This document shows, in pieces, positions 25,296-34,228 of a stretch of DNA of 64,000 nt. The DNA is from Treponema sp. UBA792. Lineage in GTDB: Bacteria > Spirochaetota > Spirochaetia > Treponematales > Treponemataceae. The stretch spans positions 9,844 to 73,843 of the forward strand of contig DBIW01000042.1 of NCBI GenBank assembly GCA_002296965.1, given 5' to 3'. Position 1 is the stretch's first letter; every line of letters starts with the position of its first letter. The translations under genes were made by a program, and so were the position numbers. A model generated the notes under the pieces. It saw only the letters and a list, made by a program, of their open reading frames with translations. It was not told where the DNA came from and did not search any database.

Positions 25296-26180
25296 TCAAA
25301 ATCTGTACACAAGAAAGAACGACAGCACGGAGGAATCTATTCCTGAAGCGGAGGACTGAAGATACGGTGTCTGCGCCCAGCCGATTCTGCCGCATTTCGT
25401 TGTTCCTCCGTGGCAGACAAAATATTCATACTCGAATCCAAACGCCAGATTCATAAAACCTATTTCCGCTCCAGCAAGAAAGCCGAATCCTCCGCGCTCC
25501 GAGTCGAAAAACTGAACGCTTTTCGTGTAATGGCAGTCAAGAGTGTCGGAGATTATGTACGGATAGACGCGGCCGTATACAAGCACATTCCAGCGTCCGG
25601 AAAACGGACAGGCGGCGCGGAATTCCAAGAAAGGAAGAAAAACCGATGTCTCATAGGTCAGAATCGTTCCCGAAAAATACTGCCTCTCCTCGTCTCCTGT
25701 CCAATACCCCGATGCCGGATACTGGCCATAACCGCCGTTCGCCTCGAATTTCTGGTTCCGGTACACACAGCCGGCAAGCGGAGCAAGCGTGAAATTCCCG
25801 GCGGAGAATTCATAGCCGGTTTTCAGCTGCACGTCAAAGAGCTTGTTCATATAAAGGCTGTGGGTCGAGAATTTCGTGTTTCTTGATTTGTCGGCACCCT
25901 CCCAGTCGTAATCCTGAACCGTTCCCGCACGGACAGGCACGGCGGAGATGATTCTGGCATCGACAACTGCACCGAAAAATTCAATCCGTCCGTCAAGCCT
26001 GATTTCGGGAACAAGAACTCCGTTCCAGTCAATCCGGCTGAGCGTATAATCATCTTGGAACACATACTCACGGACAGTTCCGGTGCTGATTCCTCCGCCC
26101 GCCGAAAATTCAAAGTCAAGGGCGGCCAGCCTCCACGCGCATAAAAGGACAACGGCAAGCATAAACGATTTTCTTGTCAT
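25296..26180 (-). CDS. Omptin-family outer membrane protease
   Basis: Ten-stranded outer membrane beta-barrel endopeptidase, 294 residues with a signal peptide ending in LAALD. The four omptin catalytic residues are visible at the right spacing: D90 and D92 in QDYDWEG, and D215 and H217 in TLDCHYTK (125 residues apart, 127 in OmpT). The ending SSVLSFFLVYRF is a barrel-closing strand with a terminal Phe. Omptins cleave between basic residues and need LPS in enterobacteria; treponemes lack normal LPS, so activation would have to differ. The ATG at 26180 overlaps the pgeF stop by four bases (ATGA). Confidence 0.8.
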   Translation of the reverse strand: MTRKSFMLAVVLLCAWRLAALDFEFSAGGGISTGTVREYVFQDDYTLSRIDWNGVLVPEIRLDGRIEFFGAVVDARIISAVPVRAGTVQDYDWEGADKSRNTKFSTHSLYMNKLFDVQLKTGYEFSAGNFTLAPLAGCVYRNQKFEANGGYGQYPASGYWTGDEERQYFSGTILTYETSVFLPFLEFRAACPFSGRWNVLVYGRVYPYIISDTLDCHYTKSVQFFDSERGGFGFLAGAEIGFMNLAFGFEYEYFVCHGGTTKCGRIGWAQTPYLQSSASGIDSSVLSFFLVYRF

Positions 26181-27016
26181 AATAAATTCCCACAGATAAA
26201 AGCGGCCTGAACGGTGAACATTCCGGTCTCCGCAGTCTCCCTTCGGTTGGAGCCGAACATGGTGTCGCAGCAGGTGCAGTCGGTGCATACGGTGATGTTC
26301 TCATCCCTGACTCCGGCCGAAAGAAGCAGAGCAAGATTCGCCTTCTCAAGCGACAGCCTATAGAGCCGGCCGTCTCCGCTGTTCCATTGGGACGGAAGGC
26401 CGCGGCCTCCGCAGAAACATTCTCCTCTAGGCTCAAGAGGAGACGCACAGGCGGCAGAAAAATTACTGATAAAATATCCGGCGCGGACGCTGTCAACGAT
26501 ATAGCAACAATCCCGGATATGCGGTCCAAGCGCGGCATGAAAATTCTCCGGACGTGCGCCGTATCTTGCCGCCGCGGCAGAAATTGCGTCCGCGGCGATT
26601 CCTGTTCCTTTCCAGCCGGAATGGACCACCCCGAAAACTCCGCTTACAGGATCGTGCAGCCAGACCGGCATACAGTCCGCCACGGTGACCACAGGCACAA
26701 TCATTCTGTTTACGGTGATGATTCCGTCGCCCTTTTTGCCGGACAGCTCAGCCGCATCATCCACGGCAAAAACGGTTCTTGAATGTACAAGCTCCACGGC
26801 GGCGGGAACAGGAACGGCCGAATCTCCGCGAGAAAATCCGCCGCATATCTCCGCAAGAACTGAATCACGCAGCGGATTCTGCTCATTCAGGCGGAACCTC
26901 ATGCTGCCGTTCACGCGGGTCGTCATTCCGCAGACAGGTGCGGAGCCATATTCTCCCAGACGGAAACGAATTATTCCCCGTCCGTCGGCATAATCCGCCG
27001 CCTTTATGCGCCGCAT
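26177..27016 (-). CDS. pgeF: PgeF/YfiH-family copper-dependent (multicopper-like) oxidoreductase
   Basis: Peptidoglycan editing factor or purine-nucleoside phosphorylase-like enzyme of the YfiH (Cu-oxidase_4) family, 279 residues. The metal/catalytic pieces are the HSRTV (His), TVADCMPVWL (Cys) and GVVHSGWKGTG (His) motifs, plus the family ending FTVQAAFI. In E. coli PgeF removes wrongly incorporated amino acids from the stem peptide. It follows the 571-residue gene by three bases and overlaps the omptin start. Confidence 0.9.
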   Translation of the reverse strand: MRRIKAADYADGRGIIRFRLGEYGSAPVCGMTTRVNGSMRFRLNEQNPLRDSVLAEICGGFSRGDSAVPVPAAVELVHSRTVFAVDDAAELSGKKGDGIITVNRMIVPVVTVADCMPVWLHDPVSGVFGVVHSGWKGTGIAADAISAAAARYGARPENFHAALGPHIRDCCYIVDSVRAGYFISNFSAACASPLEPRGECFCGGRGLPSQWNSGDGRLYRLSLEKANLALLLSAGVRDENITVCTDCTCCDTMFGSNRRETAETGMFTVQAAFICGNLL

Positions 27017-27019
27017 CCG

Positions 27020-28735
27020 TCACTTCCTCTCAGAGGCGAAATCTATCGGCTCTATTTCCGAAATATAATAAAGACACCGTTTAAGAACCTGTCTTGAATC
27101 CATCAGGCTTTCCCTGAATTCGGCATTGCGCCGGCCGTCAATCGTACTCAGGTTCTGTATTCCATCGTGCGTGCCGTCATGGACATCGTCAAAGGCGCCG
27201 GCAAGAACAGCCTCCACGGAACGCACGCCCTTGCAGAAATTCAGACGGGAATTGATTATCTCGGCATTTATGTCGTTCATCATGGAATCAATCTGCCCCT
27301 GAACCTGATAAATTCCGGTTTTTGTCGAAGCCAACTGGTCAAATATCTCGCCCAAATCTCCGTCCGGAGAAAGCCTCTCGTTCAGCGCCGTCATGCGCGC
27401 GGAAGCGTTGGCAATACAGTTCATTCCGTCCGAAAATTCGGCGCGGTTGTCGTTGTTGACGAAAATTCCTTCCATAAGAAGCTTGTTCAGCGGATCCGCG
27501 ACGGAGGAATATTTTGACGCCGCGAACCAGGAAAGGAATCCTCCCGTCAGCTGAAAACTGAATGAGACGGAGGACCACATCTTGGTCCAGGGCTGATATG
27601 GCATCACAGGAAAATCGTTCAGACCGAAATCCGCCTTGAGCCCTGAACTGAGCGTCAGCTTCTTGCGCTCGCGCTGCCAGTCGTTCCAACGGATTTCGAT
27701 GATTCTGCGCCACTGCGTCCTGAAAACAGGAAACCAGGCTTCAGCGCCGGTAAGGGAGGCCGGCTGCCAGTCGAAATTTGAATTCAGAATCTGTCCGACC
27801 TGCACGACGGGAACTCCGTTCAGAAAAATTCTTATCGACGAGAAATACGAATCAGCGCGGAGAAGTAATTCCTTCATCGCCTTCTCCACATCCTCGTCCG
27901 ATACGGAACCAGAGAGATCCCTGCGCTGGGAAAAAATAAAGAGGGCCTCCAGAACCTCGCGCGGAATCTGAATCATGCTGTCAAAGACCGAGGCCAGTTT
28001 ATTGAAGTCAAGCCGGGCATGGCTGTACGGACAGGAGAATTCTCCGGGAAGCGTCTCCGTGAACTGCGCAAGAAGATGGGGAAGCGGAAGCCGGGAGAAC
28101 TGATCCAGCCAGTTCGATGCGCTCACCGCCCCGTAAAGCCTGCTCTTCATGTCGGCAGGCATATTCTTCAGAATCTCGTCAAGCTTCTTGAGAAAATCCG
28201 TTCTGGCGTCAGCGGGCGGCTCCTTTGACAGAGGAAGAAGAAACGGATCGGCCTTGGAATTTATCTCGGAGCTGAGTTCCGGAGCGACAAACGAGCCCAT
28301 GAAAACGTAGAATTCTCCCGGAGCTTCGTTCGCTACAATATAGTAAGGTCTGAAAAAATCCGCCGCCTCCTTCAGATTTCTAAGCTGCTCGCAGAAAATC
28401 GAATCAAGCGTCATGTTCTTGTGGTTGATCAGACCGGGATGGTTTTTGGAGATTTTTCTGGCAATAGAGGAAATCATATCCTCGTTGTACAGCTTGTCGG
28501 CAGTCGTCTTCTGAAAAAACGAGCGGAGCCACAGCATGAATCTGTAGAATCCCGACTCGTTGTTTATACGGAGTTTCAGCGTGCCGCCCTTTCCGTCGTC
28601 ATCGCGTGGAGCCGCATCCAATGTGACCGGCTCGGTCTGTTCCGTGCGTATACGCGAAAGCATCTCAAGGCGGTCCTCGTTGCTCAGTCCGGCGACCAGC
28701 CTGTCAAACGCGTTTCTGTTGTTTTCCTCGCTCAT
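27020..28735 (-). CDS. Conserved treponeme-type protein of unknown function
   Basis: A 571-residue soluble protein I do not recognise with certainty; it looks like the uncharacterised spirochaete family annotated DUF5312. It opens MSEENNRNAFDRLVAGLSNEDRLEMLSRI, is rich in charged helices, has no signal peptide or clear membrane segment, and its C-terminal 150 residues look like helical hairpins (QLASTKTGIYQVQGQIDSMMND). It has no motif of a known enzyme. The ATG at 28735 follows the -10 box by six bases; an earlier start at 28786 would lie upstream of the promoter. It heads the four-gene operon with pgeF, omptin and META lipoprotein. Confidence 0.75.
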   Translation of the reverse strand: MSEENNRNAFDRLVAGLSNEDRLEMLSRIRTEQTEPVTLDAAPRDDDGKGGTLKLRINNESGFYRFMLWLRSFFQKTTADKLYNEDMISSIARKISKNHPGLINHKNMTLDSIFCEQLRNLKEAADFFRPYYIVANEAPGEFYVFMGSFVAPELSSEINSKADPFLLPLSKEPPADARTDFLKKLDEILKNMPADMKSRLYGAVSASNWLDQFSRLPLPHLLAQFTETLPGEFSCPYSHARLDFNKLASVFDSMIQIPREVLEALFIFSQRRDLSGSVSDEDVEKAMKELLLRADSYFSSIRIFLNGVPVVQVGQILNSNFDWQPASLTGAEAWFPVFRTQWRRIIEIRWNDWQRERKKLTLSSGLKADFGLNDFPVMPYQPWTKMWSSVSFSFQLTGGFLSWFAASKYSSVADPLNKLLMEGIFVNNDNRAEFSDGMNCIANASARMTALNERLSPDGDLGEIFDQLASTKTGIYQVQGQIDSMMNDINAEIINSRLNFCKGVRSVEAVLAGAFDDVHDGTHDGIQNLSTIDGRRNAEFRESLMDSRQVLKRCLYYISEIEPIDFASERK

Positions 28736-28741
28736 GCAGAT

Positions 28742-28770
28742 ATAATAAAATATTAAGAAATATACTTCAA
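28742..28770 (-). promoter_or_regulatory. Promoter of the unknown-pgeF-omptin-lipoprotein operon
   Basis: TTGAAG (28770-28765), 17 bases, TATTAT (28747-28742) on the minus strand, then six bases to the ATG at 28735. It lies in the gap just before and within the last bases around the radical SAM gene stop. Confidence 0.68.
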
Positions 28771-28778
28771 GAAAAAAA

Positions 28779-29750
28779 TCAGACAAGTCCGCTTATGTCA
28801 AATCCGCCGGAACAGACAAAATCACAGAACATACACATATCGTCCGTCTTTCCGGGAAATTTCACTCCGGACGAGCGGAGACGTTTTCTTAAAGCCGCAA
28901 GTCCGGAGGAAAAACAGGCTTTCACCATCGGATTTTCCGGAGCGCGCGCCATTACCTGACTATATGATTCCTTTATGTTTCCGAGAATCAGAGCATCATT
29001 CTCATTCGCAAATCCGCAGCACGGCGCGATTCTTCCGTCCGGGTGGACAAAAAGAACCTGCCCCGGCCCCTCGCAGAAATCATCGCGGAACCAGCGGGAA
29101 GACTTCCATGCGCCGGGATCTCCGGGCAGAAGCGACCGCGGCGTCCAATCGGCATGAATGACGTAATCTCCGCCGTGAATCATCACGCTTCCGAGGCCGT
29201 TTCTGCCGGTGAACGGAGTGAGTCCGCAGCCGAGACATTCCGCGAATTCACCGAGGAGCGCGTCGTCTTCCTGCCGGCTCTTTCTGACCGCCTGAATCCA
29301 CAGGGAATCGCCGGCTCCGGAGAAACGGCGGACGGCACGGCAGAATTCCGCAGCCTTTTCCGCACTCTGGCCATGCCAGCCGTCAAGACTCAGAGCGATT
29401 TTTCCGTCAAAACCTGAGGAATAAAGCGCGTCCAGAACCGAATTCAGCTCCTCCTCCGACTTCCACCAGCATCCGTTCGTGGCGATCCTGTCGAACATGA
29501 GACCTGAGGCGGCGGCATACCCGGCAACGGCGCAGAGAAATTCAGGCCTGAGAAAGGGCTCTCCGCCGGAAAATCCGATTCTTTCTATCCTGTCTCCGGC
29601 GGACTTAATGAAGGCGACCACATCGGAGGCATCAAGGTCAAGTCCTTTCCTGCTGACATTACAGTGGCCGCACCGGAGATTGCATCTGTCCGTAACCGCA
29701 AAAATTATCTCCTCCGGCGCGAAACCGCGTCCTTTCCTGAACCATCCCAT
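28779..29750 (-). CDS. Radical SAM protein with SPASM-like C-terminus
   Basis: A 323-residue radical SAM enzyme: the [4Fe-4S] motif CNLRCGHC (CxxxCxxC, about 23-30), then GFSGGEPFLRPE (the GGE SAM-binding motif). The C-terminal region has C-x8-C-C ... C-M-F-C-D-F-V-C, resembling a shortened SPASM/twitch domain that holds an auxiliary cluster. Such enzymes often modify peptides, but no small precursor peptide gene was noticed nearby. GGGAGGAG precedes the ATG. It follows the EamA gene by 18 bases. Confidence 0.88.
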   Translation of the reverse strand: MGWFRKGRGFAPEEIIFAVTDRCNLRCGHCNVSRKGLDLDASDVVAFIKSAGDRIERIGFSGGEPFLRPEFLCAVAGYAAASGLMFDRIATNGCWWKSEEELNSVLDALYSSGFDGKIALSLDGWHGQSAEKAAEFCRAVRRFSGAGDSLWIQAVRKSRQEDDALLGEFAECLGCGLTPFTGRNGLGSVMIHGGDYVIHADWTPRSLLPGDPGAWKSSRWFRDDFCEGPGQVLFVHPDGRIAPCCGFANENDALILGNIKESYSQVMARAPENPMVKACFSSGLAALRKRLRSSGVKFPGKTDDMCMFCDFVCSGGFDISGLV

Positions 29751-29768
29751 CAGCTCCTCCCTTAAAAA

Positions 29769-30665
29769 TCAGCAATGCGTTTTGCTGTCCGCGCCGGACT
29801 TTCTTCCTGCATAAATGAAATTCAGAACCGCCATGAGAATTATCACCGAATAGCCGGCCACGCTCCACCTGTCGGGCACCTGGCCGAAAAACATGAATCC
29901 AAGGACAGCTGAAAAAATTATCTGCGAATAGTCATATATCGAGATCTCGCGCGCCGGAGCCGCAAAATAAGCCGCGGTGATTCCGAACTGACCTCCGGCG
30001 GCGGAGACACCTGCGGCGGCCAGCAGAAGCACCTGCCGCAAGGTCATCGGCTCAAAATTTCCGGCCATGAACGGAAGCGACACAAGCATGGAGAAGCAGC
30101 AGAAAAAAAGCACGACTATATGGCTGCCGCAGCGCATCGTGCTCAGTTTCCTGACGCAGCTGTATGCGAACCCCGCGCCCATTCCGCCGGCAAGCCCCGC
30201 CATCGCAGGAAGCGACTTTGAGAAATCGAGCGACGGCTTTACGACAAAAAACGAACCGGCGAATGCGGCAAGAATTATAATCAGGGAGACAGGCCTAACT
30301 TTCTCCTTCATAAGAATGCAGCTGAAAATCACGGCGAAGAACGGTGACATCTTGTTCAGTATCGCCGCATCCGAAAGGACAAGATGGTCGATTGCGTAGA
30401 AATTACCGAAAATTCCGACGGTTCCGGAGGCAGCGCGCAGAAAAAGAAAAAGGACGGCGCCTCCCGGAACGGCCAATGCTGATTTTCCGTTGCGTAGCGC
30501 ATCCTTTACAATCAGAAACAACGCGATCAGAAAGGCGGCGCTGTTCCTGAAAAAGGCCTTCTGCACGAAATTTATGTCGCCCGCCAGCCTGACAAAAAAC
30601 GCCATCAGCGCAAAACAGAATGAGGATGATATTATGCAGATTATTCCTTTTGTTGTGCCTGTCAT
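29769..30665 (-). CDS. EamA-family (DMT) transporter
   Basis: A 298-residue permease with two EamA repeats of five helices: residues 1-140 (IICIISSSFCFALMAFFVRLAG, FFAVIFSCILMKEKVRPVSLI) and 155-290 (GFAYSCVRKLSTM, YSQIIFSAVLGFMFFGQVPDRWSVAGYSVI). The family exports metabolites such as amino acids; the substrate is not known. The ATG at 30665 is chosen because an earlier frame start at 30779 has no membrane-protein character. The message would have a leader of only about eight bases and no ribosome site. Confidence 0.9.
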   Translation of the reverse strand: MTGTTKGIICIISSSFCFALMAFFVRLAGDINFVQKAFFRNSAAFLIALFLIVKDALRNGKSALAVPGGAVLFLFLRAASGTVGIFGNFYAIDHLVLSDAAILNKMSPFFAVIFSCILMKEKVRPVSLIIILAAFAGSFFVVKPSLDFSKSLPAMAGLAGGMGAGFAYSCVRKLSTMRCGSHIVVLFFCCFSMLVSLPFMAGNFEPMTLRQVLLLAAAGVSAAGGQFGITAAYFAAPAREISIYDYSQIIFSAVLGFMFFGQVPDRWSVAGYSVIILMAVLNFIYAGRKSGADSKTHC

Positions 30666-30679
30666 AAAAACACACTGCC

Positions 30680-30708
30680 AGTCTAGCGTTTTTACCGCGG
30701 ACTGACAA
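30680..30708 (-). promoter_or_regulatory. Promoter of the EamA-radical SAM pair
   Basis: TTGTCA (30708-30703), 17 bases, TAGACT (30685-30680), 14 bases before the ATG at 30665. Confidence 0.45.
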
Positions 30709-30808
30709 TGTTCCTGTGCTTCCGGCAAATTCAAATCACAACGCGGAGCGGAATCCGGAAAATGAACGAATTCCGCCATGGACGTGTCCGATATGCGTCC
30801 TCCGCGGA

Positions 30809-32299
30809 TCAGAGAGGAATGTTTCCGTGCTTTTTGAGCGGACGGTCGGAGGAATTCTTGTTCTCAAGGAATTCGAGGCTTGCCGCGACACGCCTTCTTG
30901 TGTCCTCCGGATTTATAACCTCGGAGATATAGCCGCGTTCGGCTGCAATTCTCGGTGTCATAATCTCGCGCTTGTACTCCTCGGATTTGACCGCGACTTC
31001 CTGCGCCTTTGACGGATCGGCAAGCTCCTTGGCGTAAAGGATTCCGACAGCGCCCTCCGCACCCATGACCGCGATTTCAGAAGCGGGCCATGCGTATACA
31101 AAATCGGCGCCGAGATGCTTTGAGCACATTGCAATATACGCTCCGCCGTAAGCCTTCCGGATTATGACGGAGACCTTCGGGACGGAAGCCTCGCTGTACG
31201 CATAGATAACCTTGGCTCCGTGGCGGATGATTCCTTTCTGCTCCTCCTGAGGACCGGGAATAAAGCCCGGAACATCGACAAAAGTCAGGAGCGGAATGTT
31301 GAACGCATCGCAGTAACGGACGAAGCGCGCAATCTTGTCGCTTGAGTCGCAGTCGAGGACACCGCCCACGCCTTTCGGATTGTTTGCGACAACACCGACG
31401 GAACGCCCCTCAATCTTTGCAAAGCCGGTGACACAGTTGACCGCAAATTCCGCGGAAATCTCAAAGAATGAATCGTCATCGGCGACACAGTCTATCACGT
31501 CACGGATGTCATACCCCTGGCGCGGATTCTCAGGAAGAACCGAGGCTATCCTCTTTTCCTTTTTATGCTCATCATACTTGAATTTCGCCGCACGCACGAT
31601 GTCATCACCGTAATAATGCGGAATGTAGTCAAGAAGCTTTCTGACCTGCTCATAACATTCCGGCTCGCTCTCGCAGCGGAACTGCGCCACACCCGACTTC
31701 TGGGAATGGATTGCCGCTCCGCCAAGCTCCTCCGGGGTAATATCCATGAACATGACAGACTTTACGACCTTGGGACCGGTGATGAAAAGCTGGCTTATCT
31801 TGTCAACCGCAAAAATGAAATCCGTTATTCCGGGAGAATAGACCGCTCCGCCGGCGCACGGGCCTGCGATTATGGAAATCTGAGGAACAGAGCCGGACGC
31901 GCGCACATTCTGATAGAAAAGGTCTCCGTAACCGCAGAGCGCATCGACTCCCTCCTGAATTCTCGCTCCGCCGGAATCGTTTATTCCGATGACAGGACAT
32001 CTGACTTCTATGGCCTTGTCAATCAGCTCCGCGATTTTCTGTCCGTGCATGAGTCCGAGCGAACCGCCCTGAACCGTAAAATCCTGGGCATAGACGGCGA
32101 CCTTGCGGCCGTTTATTTTTCCGAATCCGGTGATGACACCGTCGTAGGGAATGTCCTTTTTCTCCATGCCGAAACTGGTGCAGTGATGCCTTACGCCAGA
32201 ATAAATCTCAACAAACGAATCCTTGTCGCAGAGGGAATTTATGCGCTCAATCGCATGGAATTTTCCCTTGGAGTGCTGTTTTTCAATATTGTATTCCAT
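30809..32299 (-). CDS. Acyl-CoA carboxylase carboxyltransferase (beta) subunit
   Basis: Biotin-dependent carboxyltransferase of 496 residues, of the propionyl-CoA carboxylase beta / methylmalonyl-CoA decarboxylase alpha type. It has both crotonase-like halves: N-lobe GGSLGLMHGQKI, INDSGGARIQEGVDAL and GPCAGGAVYSPGITDF; C-lobe TFVDVPGFIPGPQEEQKGIIRHGAK and KAYGGAYIAMCSKHLGAD. No biotin carboxylase, biotin carrier or membrane decarboxylase subunit lies next to it, so partners must be elsewhere, and the exact acyl-CoA cannot be told. GAGGA precedes the ATG. It has a strong promoter with a palindrome just upstream. Confidence 0.9.
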   Translation of the reverse strand: MEYNIEKQHSKGKFHAIERINSLCDKDSFVEIYSGVRHHCTSFGMEKKDIPYDGVITGFGKINGRKVAVYAQDFTVQGGSLGLMHGQKIAELIDKAIEVRCPVIGINDSGGARIQEGVDALCGYGDLFYQNVRASGSVPQISIIAGPCAGGAVYSPGITDFIFAVDKISQLFITGPKVVKSVMFMDITPEELGGAAIHSQKSGVAQFRCESEPECYEQVRKLLDYIPHYYGDDIVRAAKFKYDEHKKEKRIASVLPENPRQGYDIRDVIDCVADDDSFFEISAEFAVNCVTGFAKIEGRSVGVVANNPKGVGGVLDCDSSDKIARFVRYCDAFNIPLLTFVDVPGFIPGPQEEQKGIIRHGAKVIYAYSEASVPKVSVIIRKAYGGAYIAMCSKHLGADFVYAWPASEIAVMGAEGAVGILYAKELADPSKAQEVAVKSEEYKREIMTPRIAAERGYISEVINPEDTRRRVAASLEFLENKNSSDRPLKKHGNIPL

Positions 32300-32333
32300 A
32301 AATTAAAATCCTCAGCTATGGTTTTTCTCCGGA

Positions 32334-32362
32334 ATGATACAGAAACATTCCTGATATGTCAA
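32334..32362 (-). promoter_or_regulatory. Strong promoter of the carboxyltransferase gene
   Basis: TTGACA (32362-32357), 17 bases, TATCAT (32339-32334) on the minus strand, leaving a leader of about 28 bases with a GAGGA ribosome site. Confidence 0.75.
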
Positions 32363-32363
32363 G

Positions 32364-32388
32364 ATGACATTTATTGACATAATGTCAT
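32364..32388. promoter_or_regulatory. Palindromic operator-like site abutting the -35 box
   Basis: ATGACATT (32364-32371) and AATGTCAT (32381-32388) form a perfect eight-base inverted repeat with a nine-base spacer, which contains a further TGACAT. It begins two bases upstream of the -35 box of the carboxyltransferase gene, a place where an activator or repressor dimer would bind. Confidence 0.5.
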
Positions 32389-32468
32389 TCATTTTTTATC
32401 CGGCTTTTTGAAGCGGAACGGATGTCCCGGAGAAGACGCCGTCATCCGTGCCCCCGGACAAGTCAAAT

Positions 32469-34211
32469 TCAAAAAGAAAAAGGATTGGCGGCTCTGGCGT
32501 CAATGCGGCGCTGCTCCTCCTCAAGAACCTCGGATGAGGGAATCCAGGGGTATTTTCCGCTCAGCAGCCGCAGCGCACGGACCGGGGCATATTCTCCTCC
32601 CGCAAGTACGGAAAAATAATCCTCCAGGAATCCGTCCGCGCCTTTTCCGACCGGAATTTCCGACGTGGTTATGTCGGTTATAATCCAGCGGTCCCTGATG
32701 TAAGTCAGGGTGAATGTGTCCCGAAATTTCTCGACGAAAATTCCGTTGTCATCGCCTTCCGAATGTACGAGATAATACTCGGCGCTGTGAACAGATCTGT
32801 CTCCGTCGGAAAGGGAAATTCCCTGCTCGGAAGTGACAGGAGCGACAGACTCGTTCTTTGCATGAACCACAAGCGGGCCGGAAGGAGCCTTTCCGTCAAT
32901 CAGAAGATTTGTGACTCCATAGACACCGCATTTTTTTGCGGCGGCTTCATCCAGCGCCGAAAGCAGATAGGTTTCCGGCGACAAAAAACCGGTCTCGCGG
33001 CTGTAGACTTCCCTTGATTTTCCGATCACATAAATCTGGCCGATTGTATCGACGTAGCCGCCGGCATTTTTTCCTTTGGTTATGTTGCCGAGCAGCTGGA
33101 CATCCTTGGCGTTCACTCCCTCAAAGAACGCCCTTACCGTCTGGACGGAATCAAGCCCGGCGGAACACAGCTCCTCTCCGTTTGACTTTACGACATTCGT
33201 GGTGATAAGCCCCAGAACCAGAGCCACGACAAGGCAGACAGCTATTGCGGTGCTGTTGCGCCTGAATTTCCGTCTGGCGGAAACCGCGGAAGACTTGCGC
33301 CTGAGATAAAGTTCGGCGCGGCGGGCGAATTCTTCATCAGAAAGCGCGGTTTTTCTGGCCACACCGCTTCTGGCAAGCTCCAGCTGCCCTAGAGGAAATG
33401 ACGGCTCCGGAGAAAGCTCGCCGCTGCTCCTTCCGCGGCGTTTTTTTCCCGGAACAGCGACGGAATTCGCATTCAGAAGAAGTCCCCGGTTCACCGCAGC
33501 GGCAAGGTTTCCGTCTATTCCGTTCACGCTGTAATCAAGCGGAAGAAATTTTCCGTCAAGAATATCCGCATTGCGTTCCGTATCATCGGCGGCCGGATAC
33601 GGAAAACGGCCGGTCAGCATCCTGTAGGCGACCACCGAACGGAAAAAACAGAGGGCCGGAAGATCCGAAAGCGAGCTGTTCTGCCAGCATCCGAGCGCAT
33701 CGGCCCTGTCAACCGCGTCAAGTCCGCCCGACGCGAACCGGAAGATGTCGGCCGGAAGAAAAAGAATTCCGGCCACACAGTCACCGTCAAAATCCACGAG
33801 GATTCCGCCAGCCCCTACCTGAGGAACCGGCCGTCCTCCGGCTGCGCATGAGGTCAGCGCGGAACAAAGCGCGAAGGAAGCCTCGGACATTCTGTTCCTG
33901 TCCCTGACGGAAGAATTCTCCGTACCGGCCGCCGCAAAATATTCCTGAAGCGTCATCGCGGACGGTGACAGCATTTTCCCGTCCCCGCAATAGAACACAT
34001 GGGCAGAACCGTCCTCCGTATCAATCGTCCTTATTGAGGAGAACGTCCAGGGGTTAAAGGTGAACGAATACTCCTTTCCATTCTTCTCCGCGGACGCGAA
34101 GAGTCCCTGCCGCGTGACCACGGAGTCATAATCCGTCTTGCCGAAGGACATCTCGTCCATCAGCGAATCCAATCTGACCTCTCCACCGGCGACAACCGCA
34201 ATCGGCTTCAT
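32469..34211 (-). CDS. Single-pass membrane protein with a degenerate protein-kinase fold
   Basis: A 580-residue protein with one membrane helix (about 321-341). The cytoplasmic part resembles a Ser/Thr kinase C-lobe: GRPVPQVGAGGILVDFDG (127-143) stands where HRDxKxxNILVD should be, LFLP where DFG should be, and SVVAYRMLTGRFPYPAADD (192-210) matches the helix-F/G motif LYEMLTGRPPF. HRD, DFG and the N-lobe lysine are absent, so it should not phosphorylate. After the helix is a periplasmic domain of about 235 residues with no match. GGAGG precedes the ATG. It is the last gene after hflK and hflC, which suggests a role with the HflKC complex (inference). Confidence 0.65.
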   Translation of the reverse strand: MKPIAVVAGGEVRLDSLMDEMSFGKTDYDSVVTRQGLFASAEKNGKEYSFTFNPWTFSSIRTIDTEDGSAHVFYCGDGKMLSPSAMTLQEYFAAAGTENSSVRDRNRMSEASFALCSALTSCAAGGRPVPQVGAGGILVDFDGDCVAGILFLPADIFRFASGGLDAVDRADALGCWQNSSLSDLPALCFFRSVVAYRMLTGRFPYPAADDTERNADILDGKFLPLDYSVNGIDGNLAAAVNRGLLLNANSVAVPGKKRRGRSSGELSPEPSFPLGQLELARSGVARKTALSDEEFARRAELYLRRKSSAVSARRKFRRNSTAIAVCLVVALVLGLITTNVVKSNGEELCSAGLDSVQTVRAFFEGVNAKDVQLLGNITKGKNAGGYVDTIGQIYVIGKSREVYSRETGFLSPETYLLSALDEAAAKKCGVYGVTNLLIDGKAPSGPLVVHAKNESVAPVTSEQGISLSDGDRSVHSAEYYLVHSEGDDNGIFVEKFRDTFTLTYIRDRWIITDITTSEIPVGKGADGFLEDYFSVLAGGEYAPVRALRLLSGKYPWIPSSEVLEEEQRRIDARAANPFSF

Positions 34212-34228
34212 CAGGAACCTCCGGAATA

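Noticed and set aside
28779..29750. Radical SAM gene as part of a peptide natural-product cluster
   Set aside because: No small precursor gene, protease or exporter of that type is seen next to it; the EamA neighbour is not specific.
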